NCBI GenBank assembly: GCA_041748315.1 | Contig: JBGTDM010000006.1 | Location: 1-9,581, forward strand | Origin: CALMEE01 sp041748315 | GTDB lineage: Bacteria; Planctomycetota; Planctomycetia; Pirellulales; Pirellulaceae | Direction: 5' to 3' | Length of the DNA: 9,581 nt | Part shown: one piece after another, positions 5,773 through 9,581 of the stretch | How positions within the stretch are numbered: the stretch's first letter is position 1 | How the letters are laid out: every line of letters starts with the position of its first letter | Program-made: the position numbers and the translations under genes | The notes under the pieces: model-generated | What the model was told of the DNA's origin: nothing | The model's input: only the letters and a program-made list of their open reading frames with translations | Databases searched by the model: none

Positions 5773-7356
5773 ATGAAGCGAATGCCTATCAGTTGCGTGA
5801 TTATACTTGTCTCGTTGGCCTGCCTGCGGCCAACTACACTGGCGTTCCAACCCGAGTTGACCGACGCAGAACAGCAAGATCTGGCGACGTTGGTGAAAGA
5901 CCTGGACTCGGACGACTCGCAAACGCTGCTTTTAGCGCTGCAACGACTATTGGCGATGGGCCCGAAAGCGACCGAGGCTGTCGACGCGTTGGCTAAACTG
6001 TTGAACGATGAGAGGCAACTCGTCGACTCCAGCGCAAGTTTCCGTAGCGGGAGAACCACTGTTCAGGTGAATGTACGTGTGGTTTGGGTCCTGCGCAGCA
6101 TTGGCCCACAGGCGGTGCCGGCGCTGGTCACGGCGCTCAAGAACAAGGACGAGCAGGTCCGACTACCAGCCATGCAAGCGCTTTCCGAATTGCAGCAGCC
6201 CGTCATGCTGGAGGTTTGGCTTGAAGCCTTGCAGGACAGCAATCGGTACGTGCGGATCTACGCAGCTCGCGAATTGGCCAAATCGAAAAGTCCCGCCGCC
6301 GTCGATGCCCTCTGCAAAGTGTTGCAGGACGTAGACATGGACGTACGCATCGAAGTCGCCGAGGCGTTGGGACGAATCGGCAGCGAGATGGCCATCGGTC
6401 CGTTGATCGAGGGGCTGCCGGCCGGCGAGGTCAACATTAGTTTGGAATTCGCCGTGGGTGTTGCGCTGGCGAAGATAGGCGAACCGGCAGTGAAAGTCCT
6501 GTTGGAGAGGTTTGAAGGGTTCGACGAGAACGAACGGCGCATGGTCAACATGGCGATTCGGGAAATCGATACCCAACAAACCAGGCCGCTACTACTAGAG
6601 TGCCTAAGGAACGAACACTGGCAAGTACGAGAGGCCGCCATCGATGCGCTGGCGCGTCTCAAAACGCCCGAATCGCTGCACGTCGTTATCGATTCCGTCG
6701 AAGATCCCGACTGGAACGTGCGATGGACGGTCGCACGCTTGTTGGGCAAATTGGCGGACGACAAATCGGCCGGTGCGATCCGTCCACTCCTTTTGAAAAT
6801 GGCTGAAACCGATCCCGAGGCGAAGGTTCGCAACAACGCGCTATGGGCGCTATATTCATTCCCGGGAATTCCGACGGATGATTACTGGAAGACCCTTGAG
6901 GCCGCTCTTCACGACACATCGCCAAGAGTTCGAGCCACGGCAGCATGTTCGTGCAGCAAGTTTCCCAACGCAAGATTTGGGCCACGACTGAAGGAGTTGC
7001 TCGACGATCCAGACCGAAATGTGCGGGCGGAATCGGCCGCGGCACTTGGCCACAGCAACGTCGTCGACGCCGTGCCCGACTTGATACGGCAACTGGATGA
7101 CGAAGACCTGCGGTGTGTGTCGTACGCGGCCCTTTCCTTGGGCAAACTTGGCACCGATGAGGCCATCGCGGCGCTGGTTGCTAAATTGCGCGATACACGG
7201 TCGGACGACGAGCGTCGTGGCTACGCGCTCACGGGCCTGTGCTTCACGGCGAACCCAAAGGCGATTGAACCATTGTCCGCCGCATTGGAAGATCGGGCGT
7301 TAAGCAGGTATCGGTTGCAAGTGAAAAATGCTCTCAGGAAACTCGGGCAAGATTGA
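5773..7356 (+). CDS. Exported HEAT-repeat protein
   Basis: This 527-residue protein consists of a signal peptide and a HEAT-repeat solenoid of PBS-lyase/HEAT type. The N-terminus MKRMPISCVIILVSLACLRP is a short basic-hydrophobic Sec signal, with cleavage likely after TTLA at about residue 24; a lipoprotein site is not convincing because SLAC lacks Leu at -3. The repeats are recognisable by their second helices: QVRLPAMQALSEL, YVRIYAARELAKS, DVRIEVAEALGRIG, QVREAAIDALARL, NVRWTVARLLGKL, KVRNNALWALYSF, RVRATAACS, NVRAESAAALG and LRCVSYAALSLGKLG. At least nine units run to the C-terminus with no other domain. The start at 5773 is preferred over 5746 because GAGGTG lies just upstream and the predicted transcript begins near 5744. 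Such repeats bind proteins; the partner is unknown. It appears to be a single-gene unit between the RAYT debris and the integron. Confidence 0.88.
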   Translation: MKRMPISCVIILVSLACLRPTTLAFQPELTDAEQQDLATLVKDLDSDDSQTLLLALQRLLAMGPKATEAVDALAKLLNDERQLVDSSASFRSGRTTVQVNVRVVWVLRSIGPQAVPALVTALKNKDEQVRLPAMQALSELQQPVMLEVWLEALQDSNRYVRIYAARELAKSKSPAAVDALCKVLQDVDMDVRIEVAEALGRIGSEMAIGPLIEGLPAGEVNISLEFAVGVALAKIGEPAVKVLLERFEGFDENERRMVNMAIREIDTQQTRPLLLECLRNEHWQVREAAIDALARLKTPESLHVVIDSVEDPDWNVRWTVARLLGKLADDKSAGAIRPLLLKMAETDPEAKVRNNALWALYSFPGIPTDDYWKTLEAALHDTSPRVRATAACSCSKFPNARFGPRLKELLDDPDRNVRAESAAALGHSNVVDAVPDLIRQLDDEDLRCVSYAALSLGKLGTDEAIAALVAKLRDTRSDDERRGYALTGLCFTANPKAIEPLSAALEDRALSRYRLQVKNALRKLGQD

Positions 7357-7534
7357 CTCACGTGACGCGGTGTCACTTGACCGGGAGACGGAGAGCGACA
7401 GTTCGCACCGCGACGTTGCAATGCGCGCCAGTACGATAAAGTGCGCGGCGCGAATCAATGCTGTGAGATAGCAACAGATTTAGTGACGAGCATTTTGACC
7501 TCGTTGGACGCGGATTGGTAAGCCGAGGTATGTC

Positions 7535-7562
7535 CAGGTCGTTTGACCTGACGGCGACCGTC
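7535..7562. other. Two adjacent hairpins just past the intI stop codon
   Basis: CAGGTC-GTTT-GACCTG (7535-7550) and GACGG-CGA-CCGTC (7550-7562) form consecutive perfect stems 5 to 32 bases beyond the end of intI. No T-run follows on the minus strand, so an intrinsic terminator is not proven. The rest of the 210-base gap from 7357 shows only a weak 5-bp stem at 7362-7376 and no gene. Confidence 0.35.
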
Positions 7563-7566
7563 TGGA

Positions 7567-8790
7567 TCAGAGTTGATCCAAGGGGCTGCGGACACCGCTG
7601 GCACCGACTTTGCTGACATGGGTGTAAATCATCGTGGTTTTCAGATCGGCATGCCCCAGCAACTCCTGGATGGTGCGAATGTTCTGGCCGGATTCCAGAA
7701 GGTGCGTGGCGAAACTGTGACGCAGCGTATGGCAACTGGCGCGTTCATCGATTCCAGATTTGCGCACTGCCTTGGCGAACGCCTGCTGGACCGAGGACTC
7801 GTGGATATGGTGTCGGCGGATTTGATCCCGGTCACCGCGAGCGATGGCCAGGTCACCAGTAGAAGCTTCTTGAGCTTCGCGCGGATGGCTGTCGCGACTC
7901 GTGTTTCTCGCGGGAAACAGATATTGCCACCCGAGTTGGCGACCCGCTTGGGGGTACTTCACCGCCAGGGCATAGGGGAGCCATACCCAGCCGGCACCTT
8001 GTTTCAAGTCTTGCTGATGAAGTTGCTCGACGTAGCGAATTTGTTTGGACAATTCTTCGCGAACCCGTTCCGGGAGCGGGACGTAGCGATCCTTGTTACC
8101 CTTTGCTTCGCGGACCACAATTTGTTTACGACCAAAATCGATATCTTTGATACGGAGGCGGCAAGCTTCCATCAGCCGCAACCCGGCGCCGTACATCAGG
8201 TTGCCGATCAGCTGGATCGGACCGGGGGGCAACTGGACCAGGATTTGTTGGACTTCGCTGGGAGTAAGCACTGTCGGGAGTCGCTGCGGAGTTTTGGCTC
8301 GGACGGCATCGACCCTGAATTGCCGGTCGAGCACTTTTTGGTACAGGAACAGGATGGCGGCGAACGCTTGGTTCTGAGTGCTGGCAGCGACTCGGCGATC
8401 GACTGCCAGGTGGGTGAAGTAAGCTTCGATCTCACGATCGGTCAGTTCGTTGGGGTGGACCCAATCGCCCGCTTGTTGCTTGGCGAACCGGATGAAGTCG
8501 AGAATCCAGCCGACATAGGCCTCCTCGGTCCGTTTGGCGAGGTGCTTGACACGCATTTTGTTACGGACCTGATCGATCAACCGGGTCCGGTTCGGTGCCG
8601 TTTGGGGTTGTTCGGAGCTGGGCGAGGTCGTGGCGGGAGAAGGATTGGGGGGACTTGGATTCTGTCGAGTCGCCCGAACAGCGGCGTCAGATTCGGAAGT
8701 TTGGGAAATCTGGGCAACCTCATCCTGGAGTTTGGAGTGGGGATCTGGATTGTTGCCGCAGTGAAGTTGGGGCGAGTCATAGGTCTGCAT
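7567..8790 (-). CDS. intI: Integron integrase (IntI, tyrosine recombinase)
   Basis: IntI inserts and excises gene cassettes by recombining attI with attC sites. With the ATG at 8790 the protein has 407 residues, against about 320-340 for typical IntI. Residues 1-70 are a Ser/Pro/Gln-rich extension. The core-binding domain then begins (RLIDQVRNKMRVKHLAKRTE). All catalytic residues are present: R205 in YGAGLR, K230 in REAKGNKDR, H354 and R357 in CHTLRHSFATHLL, H380 in LLGHAD and Y389 in MIYTHV. The IntI-specific patch is clear (LPYALAVKYPQAGRQLGWQY, then RRHHIHESS), which separates it from XerC/D, but about 17-20 residues rich in Arg, Glu and Asp interrupt it near 300-322. The start at 8790 has AGGA eight bases upstream; an ATG at 8886 would add 32 unconserved residues and has no ribosome-binding site. 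The orientation, divergent from the cassette, is standard. Confidence 0.95.
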   Translation of the reverse strand: MQTYDSPQLHCGNNPDPHSKLQDEVAQISQTSESDAAVRATRQNPSPPNPSPATTSPSSEQPQTAPNRTRLIDQVRNKMRVKHLAKRTEEAYVGWILDFIRFAKQQAGDWVHPNELTDREIEAYFTHLAVDRRVAASTQNQAFAAILFLYQKVLDRQFRVDAVRAKTPQRLPTVLTPSEVQQILVQLPPGPIQLIGNLMYGAGLRLMEACRLRIKDIDFGRKQIVVREAKGNKDRYVPLPERVREELSKQIRYVEQLHQQDLKQGAGWVWLPYALAVKYPQAGRQLGWQYLFPARNTSRDSHPREAQEASTGDLAIARGDRDQIRRHHIHESSVQQAFAKAVRKSGIDERASCHTLRHSFATHLLESGQNIRTIQELLGHADLKTTMIYTHVSKVGASGVRSPLDQL

Positions 8791-8800
8791 CACACCGATC

Positions 8801-8938
8801 CTGTATAAAACCGTGTTGAATCTGCATAACACCCTGGCTGTTGCTTGAATCTGAAGGTATTGACAGGTCTTCGATGGACTGTACATTATTTTATAAAGGA
8901 ATGCTATACGGGGAACCTCGGAGGCCCAATCTGTATAA
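8801..8938. repeat. Repeated CTGYATAA motif between intI and attI
   Basis: CTGTATAA occurs at 8801-8808 and 8931-8938, CTGCATAA at 8822-8829 and the looser CTGTACAT at 8879-8886, all in one orientation. The first two are 21 bases apart, about two helical turns. They could be accessory IntI sites or regulator half-sites; this is unproven. Confidence 0.35.
8860..8887 (+). promoter_or_regulatory. Candidate cassette promoter (Pc)
   Basis: A perfect TTGACA (8860-8865) and TACATT (8882-8887, four of six matches) are 16 bases apart and point into the cassette. A second perfect -10, TATAAT (8934-8939), lies next to attI but has no matching -35. Confidence 0.45.
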
Positions 8939-8943
8939 TAATT

Positions 8944-8950
8944 GTTCGCC
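8944..8950 (+). other. attI core recombination site
   Basis: GTTCGCC here is the only copy of the integron core between intI and the first cassette, 154 bases upstream of the intI start. Cleavage is expected after the G at 8944. It is the exact complement of GGCGAAC at the left end of the attC at 9438, as required if the adjacent cassette was inserted here. The full attI, with further IntI-binding repeats, probably reaches back into 8800-8943. Confidence 0.7.
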
Positions 8951-9504
8951 GAATAAAGAATGACAATCTTTTGCCCGACCGTCGATCAAATGCCAAGCCC
9001 GGTGCTCACGGTTTGTCCCGCATGCGGTCGTTCGGAGGCACTTGACCAACTAACCGACGAACAAAAGCAATTCCTACTCGACGCCACATCGTATCACGAG
9101 CTTTTCACGGAACTTGGTTTCTTGAAAGCAATCGATCAGATACTGCGAGATTACCCCGGAACACAGAACCGGCTGATCATCTCCAACACCAAGAAGGTTG
9201 GACTGGGCTTTGACGACCCACAAGCGGTCGAACGAATCATTAGGGAGACTGCGGGATTGCACGACTTTCTTGCCCGATGTAGCTTTCTATTCTCGGCTCG
9301 ATTTCCATTCGTGGCGAGTGCTGTCGCGCGATCCCAATCACAGATACAAACATCGCTGGTAGTTTGTTTGGCCTGCGAACACAACTATCTTGTATTGCCG
9401 TCCGACTACTACATGGCATGTGGCTAAACGCAAAAGCGGCGAACCAATAAGGATTTGACTTCGCGTAGCGACGATAGGAGCGGAGCCGAAGGTCAAGGCC
9501 TTTG
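8945..9504 (+). mobile_element. Integron gene cassette 1
   Basis: The 560-bp cassette runs from TTCGCC just after the attI cut to the G of the attC right core. Circularising it joins G9504 to TTCGCC and rebuilds GTTCGCC, which pairs perfectly with GGCGAAC (9438-9444). It holds one gene and one attC, the canonical cassette layout. Confidence 0.8.
8960..9427 (+). CDS. Hypothetical cassette-encoded protein with two CxxC pairs
   Basis: I do not recognise this 155-residue protein. Its start is 15 bases inside the cassette and its stop is 10 bases before the attC, so it fills the cassette as real cassette genes do. Visible features are CPACG (C19, C22) and CLACEHNYLVL (C136, C139), with a final C154, which could form a zinc ribbon joining the two ends of the chain. 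A helical, acidic middle (LTDEQKQFLLDATSYHELFT) contains a KKVGLGFDDPQAVERII stretch near 78-94. No signal peptide or membrane segment is seen. There is no strong ribosome-binding site; an in-frame ATG at 8990 is an alternative start. Base composition is visibly more AT-rich than the chr genes, as expected for foreign cassette DNA. Confidence 0.7.
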   Translation: MTIFCPTVDQMPSPVLTVCPACGRSEALDQLTDEQKQFLLDATSYHELFTELGFLKAIDQILRDYPGTQNRLIISNTKKVGLGFDDPQAVERIIRETAGLHDFLARCSFLFSARFPFVASAVARSQSQIQTSLVVCLACEHNYLVLPSDYYMACG

Positions 9505-9510
9505 TTCAAG
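9438..9510 (+). repeat. attC recombination site of cassette 1
   Basis: The left core GGCGAAC (9438-9444) and right core G/TTCAAG (9504-9510) bracket an imperfect palindrome. Paired parts are AAGG (9449-9452) with CCTT (9499-9502), TTGAC (9455-9459) with GTCAA (9492-9496) and TTCG (9460-9463) with CGAA (9487-9490). G9491 is left as an extrahelical base and about 23 bases form the loop. An unpaired extrahelical base on one arm is what orients attC hairpins for IntI. Confidence 0.75.
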
Positions 9511-9581
9511 AAGCCCGAGGTCTGGTGCCTCAGCTACAGATTACAACCGGCATTTAGCTATGGGTTTTTAACTTTTGGCAC
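9511..9581. other. Sequence after the first attC, start of a next cassette or residual attI end
   Basis: No gene start or second attC is seen in these 71 bases. If a second cassette begins at 9505 (TTCAAG), its own attC should start with CTTGAAC. Confidence 0.4.

Noticed and set aside
7362..7376. Intrinsic terminator after the HEAT gene
   Set aside because: The stem is only five base pairs (GTGAC/GTCAC) and no T-run follows.
7567..8790. XerC/XerD or phage integrase instead of IntI
   Set aside because: The IntI-specific patch (LPYALAVKYPQAGRQLGWQY and RRHHIHESS) and the adjacent attI/attC sites identify an integron integrase.
8801..8816. LexA/SOS box controlling intI
   Set aside because: CTGTATAA half-sites resemble the E. 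coli LexA half-site, but no ACAG half lies at the right spacing at 8801, 8879 or 8931.

Overview
The window looks like an accessory region of a planctomycete chromosome, probably Pirellulaceae-like. This lineage call is an inference. It rests on an integron integrase whose attachment sites have a GGCGAAC/GTTCGCC core, a REP-associated transposase remnant ending in KTENQI, and an exported HEAT-repeat protein. No rRNA or housekeeping marker is present to fix the taxonomy.

Left part (1-4396): a chromate-defence island with two divergent transcription units. Leftward, three translationally coupled genes encode the N-terminal half of ChrB, the C-terminal half of ChrB and the two-domain chromate efflux pump ChrA; both junctions are 4-nt ATGA overlaps. 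Rightward, a secreted YncE/YVTN-like beta-propeller precedes a Tat-signal Fe/Mn superoxide dismutase, the role played by ChrC in proteobacterial chr operons. The divergent spacer has a near-consensus promoter on each strand. A perfect 7-bp-arm dyad (2492-2507) overlaps both promoters and is a natural candidate for one chromate-responsive operator. The proposed logic is that ChrA expels chromate while the exported SOD handles superoxide from chromate redox cycling.

Middle part (4397-5745): a gene graveyard with nested insertions. A C-terminal pirin fragment on the minus strand (4630-4932) carries internal stops. Next to it is a ~650-bp REP-associated tyrosine transposase (RAYT) element bounded by imperfect inverted repeats ending in TTTTCGGTTTTCA. 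The RAYT gene is dead. It has lost its start codon and its whole catalytic centre, and it is split by a 186-bp MITE-like element with 14-bp perfect terminal inverted repeats, an exact TTAA target duplication and two strong internal hairpins. Removing the MITE and one TTAA restores the RAYT reading frame.

Right part (5746-9581): an exported HEAT-repeat protein (5773-7356), then an integron platform. The integrase gene intI (7567-8790, minus) keeps every tyrosine-recombinase catalytic residue but has a Ser/Pro-rich N-terminal extension and an extra stretch of about 17-20 residues in the IntI-specific patch. Upstream of it lie a possible cassette promoter, a repeated CTGYATAA motif and an attI core GTTCGCC (8944). 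The first gene cassette runs 8945-9504. Joining its two ends rebuilds GTTCGCC, the exact complement of the GGCGAAC at the start of its attC, which is the expected signature of a real cassette. It carries one unrecognised 155-codon gene with two CxxC pairs. The last 71 bases should belong to a second cassette or to the residual attI end.
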